Of a DNA stretch of 64,000 nt, positions 53,418 through 61,672 are shown in pieces; within the stretch, counting starts at the first letter, position 1; each line of letters opens with the position of its first letter. The DNA is from Heyndrickxia acidicola. Its GTDB lineage: Bacteria; Bacillota; Bacilli; Bacillales; Bacillaceae_C. A program made the translations under genes and the position numbers. The stretch is taken from assembly GCF_001636425.1 (NCBI RefSeq), contig NZ_KV440953.1:1748847-1812846 (forward strand), written 5' to 3'. The notes below the pieces were generated by a model. The model had not been told where the DNA came from, searched no databases, and saw only the letters and a list, made by a program, of their open reading frames with translations.

Positions 53418-53532
53418 AAAACTCTGTTGTATTTTCGTTCATTCTTGAAAAATGACCCTCTTTTCTGCTTGTCAGCTTAGTTGAAAGATAAATGAACAAA
53501 AAAGAGCAGTTATTTAAATACAAACAAAGCCT
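53418..53532. repeat. Family A dispersed repeat, copy 4 (degenerate)
   Basis: It is in the opposite orientation to copies 1 and 3. It has CTCTGTTGTATTTTCGTTCATT, then a core in which GTTCATT pairs with AATGAAC (about 53438-53444 and 53491-53497). AAAAAGAGCAGTTATTTAAA and AACAAAGCC follow. The family pattern is clear only by comparison with the other copies. Confidence 0.55.
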
Positions 53533-53535
53533 CTC

Positions 53536-53590
53536 AATAAAATAAGGCCGGCTCAAAAGGTAAGGAAAGAAACCTTAAGTGCCAAGCCTT
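53536..53590 (-). terminator. Candidate terminator after spoVE
   Basis: On the minus strand AAGGC, GGC and AAGGT pair in nested order with ACCTT, GCC and GCCTT, followed by ATTTTATT. It would end the spoVE-side transcript before murG. Confidence 0.5.
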
Positions 53591-53714
53591 TACACAGCTT
53601 ACTATGCTGTTTAATTATTTTGTACCGTGGCTTCTGTTACAATGTTTAGGCTAATAAACTACTTTCGTCCGATAATTACTTTACCCGGAGATTAGATTGT
53701 TAAACCTGAAAAAA

Positions 53715-54815
53715 TTAAAGTCTTGAATATCGGCTTATGTTCAACAATACTCCTACAGCACAAAGCATGAGGGTTAACGATGAACCTCCGTAGCTTAAAA
53801 AAGGCAGCGTAATCCCTGTAACGGGCATCAAGCCTGTTACCACTCCAATATTAATCATAACCTGAATGGCCACCATAGAAATAATGCCTACGGCTAAAAA
53901 ACTTCCATACAGATCAGGAGCACCAAGGGCAATCCTAATTCCTCTCCAAAGCATCAAGGCAAATAATAAAAGGACAAAGCTCCCTCCAATAAAGCCCAGT
54001 TCTTCAGATAAAATAGCAAAAATAAAATCTGTTTGGGGCTCGGGTAAGTAGAAAAACTTCTGCCTGCTCTCACCAAGTCCCATTCCAAATAGCCCTCCCG
54101 GCCCAATGGCATAAAGTGATTGGATAATTTGAAATCCGCTCCCAAGCGGATCTTTCCATGGGTCAAGGAAAGAAGTAATCCTTTCCATACGGTATGGAGC
54201 GGAGAGAACTAGTCCTACAAAACCGGCTACACCCATCAATCCCAGCATGACAAAGTGTGCAATCCGGGCACCTGAAATGAAGATCATAACAATACAAGTC
54301 CCCAGCATAACCGTGCCTGTACCAAGATCCGGCTGAAGCATGATCATCCCAAAAGCAATAAATACTAAGCCAAGCGACGGAATAAGACCTTTTCGGAAGG
54401 AGGTAATATATTTTTGATTCTCAGATAGGAATTTAGATAAAAAAGCAATCATCGCTAATTTAATAAATTCCGATGGCTGAATTGAAAAAGCTCCAACACC
54501 GATCCAGCTTCTTGAACCGTTCCTTACAAGCCCTACGCCCGGAATAAGCACTAAGACGAGTAAAACAAAACAAATAATTAAAAGCATTTTTGCCCATGAC
54601 CGCCATGTCCAATAGTCCACATTCATAATAAAAAACATAGCGACAACACCGATACCGGCAAAAAGGAGCTGCCGTTTGGCAAAATAGAAGGAGTCAGCAA
54701 ACTTATAATCCGCCCAAATCGCACTGGCACTGTAAACCATAATGAGTCCAACTGCTAATAGTGATAGTGTCACAATAATAAGCAGAAAATCCGGGTTCGA
54801 TTTTTTCAAAGGCAA
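53715..54815 (-). CDS. spoVE: SEDS peptidoglycan polymerase SpoVE (FtsW/RodA family)
   Basis: This 366-residue SEDS polymerase has about ten membrane spans. Motifs include MVYSASAIWADYKF, NVDYWTWRSW, NGSRSWIGVGAFSIQPSEF, QPDLGTGTV with the catalytic Asp, and PVTGITLPFLSYGGSSL. It matches B. subtilis SpoVE (spore cortex) in nearly every segment and lies between murD and murG as there. SpoVD in this window is its expected PBP partner. The start is a TTG at 54815 behind GAGGTG. Confidence 0.94.
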   Translation of the reverse strand: MPLKKSNPDFLLIIVTLSLLAVGLIMVYSASAIWADYKFADSFYFAKRQLLFAGIGVVAMFFIMNVDYWTWRSWAKMLLIICFVLLVLVLIPGVGLVRNGSRSWIGVGAFSIQPSEFIKLAMIAFLSKFLSENQKYITSFRKGLIPSLGLVFIAFGMIMLQPDLGTGTVMLGTCIVMIFISGARIAHFVMLGLMGVAGFVGLVLSAPYRMERITSFLDPWKDPLGSGFQIIQSLYAIGPGGLFGMGLGESRQKFFYLPEPQTDFIFAILSEELGFIGGSFVLLLFALMLWRGIRIALGAPDLYGSFLAVGIISMVAIQVMINIGVVTGLMPVTGITLPFLSYGGSSLTLMLCAVGVLLNISRYSRL

Positions 54816-54910
54816 AGTCCAACACCTCGAGAGTGAAATATTAGAGCCGTCTCCTTTTATTCCTGCCTGAGGGTTGAATCATGAAGCACGGAGAACATTT
54901 GTCCAAGCTC

Positions 54911-56266
54911 TTACTTTAGCTTATGCACGGCATCAATAAAAATATCACCACGAATCTCAAAAGATTTGTATTGATCCCAGCTTGCACAAGCAGGAGATAA
55001 TAAGATGACATCTCCAGGAATGGAAATATCAAAAGCTGCAGTAACTGCCTTTTCAACATTATCGACACGTTGAATCCATTCTATTCCCGCTTCACGCCCT
55101 GCTTTTTCCAGTTTTTCAGCTGTTTGACCAAACGTTATCATGCCTTTAACATTTTTCATATAGGGAATTAGCTCTTCAAATCCATTTCCACGGTCAAGTC
55201 CGCCTGCTAACAGGATGACAGGTTCATGAAATGCATTTAGGGCACTTTGTGCGGCTAGGATGTTAGTGGCTTTAGAGTCATTATAAAATTTCCTGCCTTC
55301 AATCACATCTACAAACTGCGTACGGTGCTTTACTCCTTTAAACGTCGTCAGTACCTTCCGAATCGCATCATCACTTGCCCCGATCAGCTTGGATGCTGCA
55401 ACGGCTGCAAGAATATTTTCCAAATTATGATCTCCTGGCAATACGATATCCTTTCTTTCGATTAATGTTTCTCCAAGGAATGAGATAGAGCCATCCTTTA
55501 AAGAACAGCCATTTTCCAAGTATTTCTTTGTAGAGAAAGGAACGATCTTTGCTTTGGTAAAAGAAACCAGATCCAAAAGCTCCTGTTGATCCGCATTGAT
55601 GATCAGCAAATCTTCTTCCGTTTGGTTTTTCGTAATATTCGATTTTGCCTTGGCATATTCTTGTCTTGTGCCATGATAATCCAAGTGTGCATCATAGAGG
55701 TTCGTAATAATGGCAATATGAGGTCTGAAGGATTCGATTCCCATAAGCTGAAAAGATGATAGCTCAATAACCATCTGATTTTCTTCTGTTGCTATCTGTG
55801 CCACTTCTGTAGCAACTGTCCCTATGTTTCCTGCAATTAAAGGATTCAGACCAGAATCAGCTTTCAATATTTCATAGATTAAGGTAGTGGTTGTCGTTTT
55901 TCCGTTCGTACCGGTAATGCCTATCATCTCAGCCTCTGAAATTTTATAAGCAAGCTCCACTTCGGTTATAACTGGAATCCCACGTAATAATGCTCCTTCA
56001 ACCAAAGGATTCGTATAAGGAATACCCGGATTCTTTACAATCAGCTCGAATCCTTCTTCCAGAAGTTCAATAGGATGGCACCCGCAAATCACCTTGATTC
56101 CCTGTTCTAGCAAGCCCTGAGCCTCGGGATTTTCCCCCAGAGGCTTTTTGTCATTTACCGTTACAAAGGCTCCCAATTTATGCAAAAGCGCAGCTGCACT
56201 TACACCGCTTTTTGCAAGTCCCAATACTAAGATCTTTTTATGCTTATACTCATTTATCGTTTTCAC
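54911..56266 (-). CDS. murD: UDP-MurNAc-L-Ala:D-Glu ligase MurD
   Basis: At 451 residues, it adds D-Glu to UDP-MurNAc-L-Ala. It has an N-terminal Rossmann UMAG-binding domain (LVLGLAKSGVSAA), the ATP loop [14 protein letters not shown] near residue 115, and VKHRTQFV with YNDSKATN near 310. LLAGGLDRG and LLSPACASWDQY follow in the C-terminal domain. GTG start at 56266 directly abuts the mraY stop. Confidence 0.97.
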   Translation of the reverse strand: MKTINEYKHKKILVLGLAKSGVSAAALLHKLGAFVTVNDKKPLGENPEAQGLLEQGIKVICGCHPIELLEEGFELIVKNPGIPYTNPLVEGALLRGIPVITEVELAYKISEAEMIGITGTNGKTTTTTLIYEILKADSGLNPLIAGNIGTVATEVAQIATEENQMVIELSSFQLMGIESFRPHIAIITNLYDAHLDYHGTRQEYAKAKSNITKNQTEEDLLIINADQQELLDLVSFTKAKIVPFSTKKYLENGCSLKDGSISFLGETLIERKDIVLPGDHNLENILAAVAASKLIGASDDAIRKVLTTFKGVKHRTQFVDVIEGRKFYNDSKATNILAAQSALNAFHEPVILLAGGLDRGNGFEELIPYMKNVKGMITFGQTAEKLEKAGREAGIEWIQRVDNVEKAVTAAFDISIPGDVILLSPACASWDQYKSFEIRGDIFIDAVHKLK

Positions 56267-57247
56267 TTACATCCACACCTCAATATAGATTCCTAATATC
56301 GCGCATAATAACCCAACTGCCCAAAATGTTACGACAACCCGCCATTCAGACCAGCCGACTAACTCATAATGATGGTGGAGGGGGCTCATTTTAAAGACAC
56401 GCTTTCCTGTTGTTTTAAAAGATATTACTTGAATGATTACAGACAATGTTTCAATGACGAAAACCCCGCCAATAATAATAAGAAGTATTTCCAGCTTTGT
56501 TAAAATGGCAATAGCCGCAATTGCTCCCCCCAGTGCTAGGGAACCAGTATCACCCATAAACACCTTTGCAGGATGAGCGTTAAAAACAAGGAAGCCTAAA
56601 ACTGACCCAACAACTGCTACAGAAAATACAGAAACATCATATTGAGATTGGCTCCATGCCAAAATAGCAAAAGCTCCGAATGCAATAGCCGAAGTACCGG
56701 ACACCAATCCATCCAAGCCGTCTGTTAAGTTAACGGCATTTGAAAAGCCAACCAGCCAAAAGATAATAAACACAACATAGAACCAGCCAAGGTCAATAGT
56801 GGTGTGCACAAAAGGAATGGTGATGGCATTAGAAAAATGATACTGCCTATAGATCAAATAAAAAATAACAGAGATGATAATTTGCCCCAGCAATTTTTGC
56901 TTCGATGTCAGCCCTAAATTTCGTTTTAACACCACTTTTATAAAGTCATCAAGAAAGCCCAGCAAGCCAAATCCAACTGTAACCAATAAAAGTAAATAAG
57001 TTTTTACGGTTGGCTGAGCAAACTTCCCCGTCATGACCAAGGTAGCTATGATAATAGATAATACAATGACAATTCCGCCCATTGTAGGTGTACCGGTTTT
57101 CTTTTGGTGGGACTTAGGCCCTTCCTCCCTTATACTTTGCCCAAATTTCAGCCTTCTTAAAAAGGGAATAAAAATGGGTGAAAGCAATGCTGTCAGCAAG
57201 AATCCTAGTATTATTGTAAATAATGTAACTTTCTCTATCATTCCCAT
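56267..57247 (-). CDS. mraY: Phospho-MurNAc-pentapeptide translocase MraY
   Basis: At 326 residues, this ten-span enzyme forms lipid I on undecaprenyl phosphate. The family motifs are present: [18 protein letters not shown] with the paired Asp, [24 protein letters not shown] and the histidine-rich loop PLHHHYEL. The ATG overlaps the upstream ORF's stop by one base (TAATG), with AGGAGGGG just before. Confidence 0.97.
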   Translation of the reverse strand: MGMIEKVTLFTIILGFLLTALLSPIFIPFLRRLKFGQSIREEGPKSHQKKTGTPTMGGIVIVLSIIIATLVMTGKFAQPTVKTYLLLLVTVGFGLLGFLDDFIKVVLKRNLGLTSKQKLLGQIIISVIFYLIYRQYHFSNAITIPFVHTTIDLGWFYVVFIIFWLVGFSNAVNLTDGLDGLVSGTSAIAFGAFAILAWSQSQYDVSVFSVAVVGSVLGFLVFNAHPAKVFMGDTGSLALGGAIAAIAILTKLEILLIIIGGVFVIETLSVIIQVISFKTTGKRVFKMSPLHHHYELVGWSEWRVVVTFWAVGLLCAILGIYIEVWM

Positions 57248-57705
57248 TATTTTATTCCCCTCCTTTTGCCTTCAGCAAACAGATTAAGTGCCGCCAATAA
57301 ATCATGTCCCATTTCTTCTACAGCTATATCATATGTAAAAGGAGATTTATTAAGAAGCTGTGGTGCATAAAATTCAAATTTAGTCATAATATCACACTCT
57401 TTTTGTTTCACTTTTTGGATGTATTGCGCTGCTATAGAGGAGTAGGCATAAGCCGTATCTTCTACATAAATAATTGGAAAATCATTTGGTGTATAGGAGG
57501 GCAGCGCCAAGCCCTCCTTCCAAAGAGAAGCAATGGCTCCATTTTCAATTGCTTCATCCAGCTTCCCGCTGCCTTCTAATGGAATGAACAATCCTTTCGG
57601 CTGCTTGGAATCTGAAAAAATTGTAACATGATTAAATTGAAGGGATGGGTCATTCAGTCCCCTTGTACCCTTATTTAACGGATAAAGCTCTTTATACTTA
57701 AGCAT
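57247..57705 (-). CDS. Solo MurF/MurE N-terminal-domain-like protein between murE and mraY
   Basis: This 152-residue protein has no ATP-binding GTNGKT loop. Residues about 24-95 resemble the N-terminal substrate-binding domain of Mur[21 protein letters not shown] matches the DSRkvkkGdlFvAlkG pattern, then [13 protein letters not shown] and [20 protein letters not shown]. Full-length murF occupies this place in many Firmicutes. Here only the first domain is left, plus a tail ending KRRGIK. It overlaps murE by eight bases and mraY by one and has AAAGGAG, so it is translated in coupling. It is not obviously decaying. It may have a regulatory or binding role, or be a relic of murF. Function is unknown. 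Confidence 0.7.
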   Translation of the reverse strand: MLKYKELYPLNKGTRGLNDPSLQFNHVTIFSDSKQPKGLFIPLEGSGKLDEAIENGAIASLWKEGLALPSYTPNDFPIIYVEDTAYAYSSIAAQYIQKVKQKECDIMTKFEFYAPQLLNKSPFTYDIAVEEMGHDLLAALNLFAEGKRRGIK

Positions 57706-59164
57706 TCTTACGCTCCTTTATTGCTTGTAATGCAACGAGGCGATCATCAAAGTCATGGATGGTTTGACCAATAATTTGGTAGGTTTCATGGCCCTTTCCG
57801 GCAATAATAATAACATCTCCATCACTTGCCATCTGCACTGCATGCTTAATCGCTTCCTTACGGTCAGGGATTACGGTGTATTCTTCACCTTTAACGCCTG
57901 TTTCCATTTCTCTTAATATCTCCATCGGATCTTCCGTACGAGGATTGTCAGATGTAAAAATAGCATCCGTAGCAAGCTTTACTGCAATTTGCGCCATGAT
58001 CGGCCGCTTTGTCCGGTCCCTGTCTCCGCCGCATCCAACAACAACAATTATTCTCTTGGAAGCGATTTGTCGAACCGTCTGCAGAACATTTTGGAGACTA
58101 TCAGGTGTATGGGCATAATCCACAATGACAGGGTAGGATTGGCCGCCCTTTACTAACTCAAATCTACCCGGGACTCCTGGAATACTTTCAAGTGATTGAA
58201 TGATGGATTCTAATGGGATTCGTGCAGCATACCCGGCAGTTATAGCAGCAAGAACATTGTACACGCTAAATTTCCCGATCAGCTGCAAGATTACAGGAAA
58301 TTCTCCCTCAGGCGAAATAAGAGTAAATACTGTACCATCTGCACTCATTTTAATATCTTTCGCTTGAAAGTCAGACTCATGGTCAATTCCATACGTGAGT
58401 ACATGGGCTGCTGTAACTTTTTGCAGCTTTAAAGAAGCCGGATCATCATTATTTATTACAGCAAATCTGGGCTTAGCTGCTTCATAGGTATTGCCAAGTT
58501 GAGAAAACAAAAGGCTTTTTGCGTATAAATACTCTTCCATTGTATGGTGATAATCAAGATGATCCTGTGTAAGATTAGTAAAAACAGCAATATCAAAATC
58601 AATTCCATACACCCTGCCCTGGTCAAGTGCATGCGAAGAAACTTCCATAACAGCAGAAGCTACTCCATTATTCACCATTTTTCCGAACGTTTGCTGCAGC
58701 GTCAGACTGTCCGGGGTTGTATTCTTTGTTTCAATTTTTTCTTCATCAATCTTGATATACATTGTTCCAATAAGGCCGGTTTTTTCACCTGCATCCTGAA
58801 AAATTTGGTCAATTAAATGGCTTGTAGTCGTTTTTCCATTGGTTCCCGTTATACCTACCATACGAAGCTTTTTTGTTGGATGTTGATAATAAGCATCAGC
58901 AAGGACAGCCATTGCACGTTTTGTATCTCTAACGACAATAACGGGTACATCGACATCAAGTTCTTTCTCAGAGATAATGGCTGCAGCACCCTTTTTGACT
59001 GCTTCCGAAGCGAACTTGTGTCCATCAACCGTCAGTCCCTTAATACAGATAAATAAGCTGCCTTTTGTTACTTTTCTGTTATCCTGATAAATCCCTTCTA
59101 TTTCTGGATTTGCCTCTGGTACTTTTACAAAAGGCAAAGCGGTTAAAAGTGTATGTAACTTCAT
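57698..59164 (-). CDS. murE: UDP-MurNAc-tripeptide synthetase MurE (meso-diaminopimelate-adding)
   Basis: This 488-residue Mur ligase has [17 protein letters not shown] in the substrate-binding domain, the ATP loop [14 protein letters not shown] near residue 108 and carbamylated-Lys region [17 protein letters not shown] near residue 407 is the motif that selects meso-diaminopimelate rather than lysine. So the wall is A1-gamma, as in Bacillus. Start ATG follows ATAGGAAGG. Confidence 0.97.
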   Translation of the reverse strand: MKLHTLLTALPFVKVPEANPEIEGIYQDNRKVTKGSLFICIKGLTVDGHKFASEAVKKGAAAIISEKELDVDVPVIVVRDTKRAMAVLADAYYQHPTKKLRMVGITGTNGKTTTSHLIDQIFQDAGEKTGLIGTMYIKIDEEKIETKNTTPDSLTLQQTFGKMVNNGVASAVMEVSSHALDQGRVYGIDFDIAVFTNLTQDHLDYHHTMEEYLYAKSLLFSQLGNTYEAAKPRFAVINNDDPASLKLQKVTAAHVLTYGIDHESDFQAKDIKMSADGTVFTLISPEGEFPVILQLIGKFSVYNVLAAITAGYAARIPLESIIQSLESIPGVPGRFELVKGGQSYPVIVDYAHTPDSLQNVLQTVRQIASKRIIVVVGCGGDRDRTKRPIMAQIAVKLATDAIFTSDNPRTEDPMEILREMETGVKGEEYTVIPDRKEAIKHAVQMASDGDVIIIAGKGHETYQIIGQTIHDFDDRLVALQAIKERKNA

Positions 59165-59325
59165 CTTGTCAATCCTTCCTATACTATCAACAGAACATGA
59201 TAACTCATTCGACTGCCGATACCATTATACCTGATACAAAAAAACAGTCCATGTCTATTTTACAAGAAAATCTTTTATTAATCTATTACGCTTTTAATAC
59301 TTTTTGCTGCCCAGACTTTGATAAA

Positions 59326-59412
59326 GGCTTCTGTTGTTTCTTAGCTCATTCGAGTGGAACAGCCATTTCACTCGAATCAGCTAAAAACAAGCAGTTAGCA
59401 GTACAAAAATAA
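59326..59412. repeat. Family A dispersed repeat, copy 5
   Basis: In the murE-spoVD gap, in the opposite orientation to copy 1: GGCTTCTGTTGTTTCTTAGC opens it. The core pairs TTAGCT-(CA)-TTCGAGTG with CACTCGAA-(TC)-AGCTAA around a 12-base loop, then AAAAACAAGCAGTTAGC matches the other flank. The core sequence differs wholly from copies 1 and 4 but is still a strong hairpin. Confidence 0.7.
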
Positions 59413-59431
59413 ATATAATAAAGTCATTGCC

Positions 59432-59465
59432 TAAACAAGAAGGCGGCAATGATAAGTTGCCGCCC
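59432..59465 (-). terminator. spoVD intrinsic terminator
   Basis: GGCGGCAA pairs with TTGCCGCC around a 7-base loop, followed by TTCTTGTTT. It starts four bases after the spoVD stop. Confidence 0.85.
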
Positions 59466-59471
59466 TCCGCA

Positions 59472-61388
59472 TTATTTCATATATACCCGAATGGTAGATC
59501 CTTCCTCCACCTTCACTCCAGCCTCCGGAGCCTGTCTGACAACCGTATCTCCATCTCCGCTTACATCAAGCTGCAAATTATAATATTCATTTGCTATCTC
59601 TGATTTATCAAGCCCAACAAGATTTGGCACTTTCACCATCGGAGTTTGAGGGTAGGTATACTCTTTTTCAATTTGATTTTTTCGCGGCTGTACCCCCATA
59701 GCCCTAAGGCTGTCACCAATTATATTTCCTGCTATTGGAGCTGCCACCTGGCCGCCGAATTGTACCGTATTCTTTGGATTATCAACTGCAAGATAAACCA
59801 CAATCTGCGGATTATCAGCAGGGGCAAAGCCTATAAATGATAATACATAGTTATTTTCCAAATATCTTCCGTTCTTTGCCTTTTGTGCTGTACCAGTCTT
59901 CCCTCCAATTCGATACTGCTCAACAAAAGCATTTTTACCGGTACCCTGCGCTACTACTGTTTCAAGGGCATACCTTACTTCCTTGGAAGTGCTTTCTGAG
60001 ATAACCCTTCTTTTGGCAACAGGTGTTTTTTTCATCACAACATCTCCTGTTTCCGGATCCACCAGCTCCTGAGCTATATATGGCTGGTACAATATCCCCC
60101 CATTAATGGCTGCGGATACAGCCGCTACCTGCTGAATCGGCGTTACCGATACCCCTTGGCCAAAAGCAGTAGTTGCCTGTTCAACAGGTCCCACTCGATT
60201 CAAGTTAAAGAGTATTCCCGTTGATTCTCCTGATAAATCAATTCCTGTTTTTTGCCCAAATCCAAAATTTCGAATGTACTTAAATAAAGTTTGTTTACCA
60301 AGTTTTTCTCCTAATGCAACAAATCCCGGGTTACAAGAATTCTGCACTACCTGAAGATAGGTCTCGCTGCCATGCCCTCCTCTCTTCCAGCAATGGAGGG
60401 TGGCTCCTCCAACTTTTACGGCACCAGAATCATAAAAATGATCTTTTTCCAGATTTACTTTTCCTTCTTGAAGTGCTGCAGCCAGAGTAATTACCTTAAA
60501 AGTGGAACCCGGCTCATACGTACTCCAAATAGGAAGATTCCGGTTGTAGACCTCCTGAGGAACATTTTGATAATTTGCTGGATCAAAATTTGGGCGGCTT
60601 GACATACCAAGGATTTCCCCGGTATTGGGATTCATAGCAATCGCAATGAGGCCGTCTGGATGGTATCTTTTTTCAGCGTTATCAAGTTCCCTCTCAATAA
60701 TCGTTTGAACCTTAGAATCAATCGTGAGTTTTAGATCAAGTCCATCAGTGGGCTGCTGGTAATCATCCGACATATTGGGCATTCTTTTACCTTTTGCATC
60801 AGAATAAAATTGAACCGAACCTGCATCACCTTCCAGCTCCTTGTTATACGTATATTCAAGCCCAGTAAGTCCTTGATTATCAATACCCGTAAAACCAAGT
60901 ACATTCGATAAATAACTCCCAAAAGGGTAATATCTCTTTGAATCCTCAGCAATATAGACACCCTTTAGTTTTAAGTTTCTAATTTCGTTTGCTTTATCAC
61001 TGGTAATTTTCCTGGCTTCTTTGATTCTTTCAATTGACGCTTTTACAGTAAGGTGCTTATAAATGGTTTCTTTTGATATATTTAAAACCTTAGAAAGCTT
61101 TTGAGCTGTCGTTTCAGGGTCTTTTACTTGTCTTGGAATAACGTAAACGGTTGGAGCACTTTGATTTGCTGCAATAGGGATTCCATTACGATCCAATATT
61201 TCACCTCTTTGCGGTTCAAATGGAATTTCCCTGCTCCATGAGTTTTTCGCCTTATTAGTCAGCATATCCCCTAATACAAACTGAACATATCCCAGACGGG
61301 CATCAATTACGACAAAAACGAACAGACCTGCAAGCAATATCGCGACCAGCCTTTTTCTTACGGTAACACTGGATACCCGTTTCACCAT
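59472..61388 (-). CDS. spoVD: Class B penicillin-binding protein SpoVD with one PASTA repeat
   Basis: At 638 residues, it is a sporulation-specific transpeptidase for cortex. It has an N-terminal span (about 13-32), a PBP dimerisation domain (RGEILDRNGIPIA) and the transpeptidase domain. Catalytic Ser is in PGSTFKVI, the second motif SCNPG and the third KTGTAQ. A C-terminal PASTA repeat starts KVPNLVGLDKSE. The ATG at 61388 (MVKRVSSVTVRKRL) is nine bases after AAAGGGG; the frame's ATG at 61397 abuts that site. SpoVE is its likely SEDS partner. Confidence 0.95.
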   Translation of the reverse strand: MVKRVSSVTVRKRLVAILLAGLFVFVVIDARLGYVQFVLGDMLTNKAKNSWSREIPFEPQRGEILDRNGIPIAANQSAPTVYVIPRQVKDPETTAQKLSKVLNISKETIYKHLTVKASIERIKEARKITSDKANEIRNLKLKGVYIAEDSKRYYPFGSYLSNVLGFTGIDNQGLTGLEYTYNKELEGDAGSVQFYSDAKGKRMPNMSDDYQQPTDGLDLKLTIDSKVQTIIERELDNAEKRYHPDGLIAIAMNPNTGEILGMSSRPNFDPANYQNVPQEVYNRNLPIWSTYEPGSTFKVITLAAALQEGKVNLEKDHFYDSGAVKVGGATLHCWKRGGHGSETYLQVVQNSCNPGFVALGEKLGKQTLFKYIRNFGFGQKTGIDLSGESTGILFNLNRVGPVEQATTAFGQGVSVTPIQQVAAVSAAINGGILYQPYIAQELVDPETGDVVMKKTPVAKRRVISESTSKEVRYALETVVAQGTGKNAFVEQYRIGGKTGTAQKAKNGRYLENNYVLSFIGFAPADNPQIVVYLAVDNPKNTVQFGGQVAAPIAGNIIGDSLRAMGVQPRKNQIEKEYTYPQTPMVKVPNLVGLDKSEIANEYYNLQLDVSGDGDTVVRQAPEAGVKVEEGSTIRVYMK

Positions 61389-61471
61389 TTGGGTCATCCC
61401 CTTTCATAAAATTGCAAATCACCCTTTTCACGCTAAGCTTGTTCCAATTTTCACTAATAAATCCATCTTCG

Positions 61472-61537
61472 TTACAGTACTGTTCCCTTACTCCCCCACT
61501 GAATCAGAAACGTTCTGATGGCAATTATTTCTCTCAT
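61472..61537 (-). CDS. Possible 21-residue peptide upstream of spoVD
   Basis: ATG at 61537, preceded by AGGGGG at a good distance, opens a 21-codon frame (MREIIAIRTFLIQWGSKGTV, then L and stop). The peptide is mildly hydrophobic with one Trp. I recognise no homologue. It lies in the 284-base pbpB-spoVD gap, where the SigE promoter of spoVD would also be expected. It may be chance. Confidence 0.25.
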   Translation of the reverse strand: MREIIAIRTFLIQWGSKGTVL

Positions 61538-61589
61538 ACAGCCCCCTAAAAAACACTATTAAAATATATGCAGAGAGGATTTTCAATAG

Positions 61590-61620
61590 AACAAGCCCTT
61601 CCACATTGGAAGGGCTTGTT
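61590..61620. terminator. Strong hairpin between pbpB and spoVD
   Basis: AACAAGCCCTTCCA pairs perfectly with TGGAAGGGCTTGTT around a 3-base loop. The following T tract is weak on both strands, so it may be a leaky terminator or transcript stabiliser after pbpB. Confidence 0.65.
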
Positions 61621-61672
61621 GTTTATTGCTATAAATGAAAAGCAAAGTATGCTCATTTAACATTCTTTCCTA

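Noticed and set aside
53580-53630. AACAGCATAGTAAGC and AAGGCTTGGCAC reminiscent of a tracrRNA-like segment
   Set aside because: There is no cas gene or repeat array nearby, and the segment is better explained as a multi-stem terminator after spoVE.
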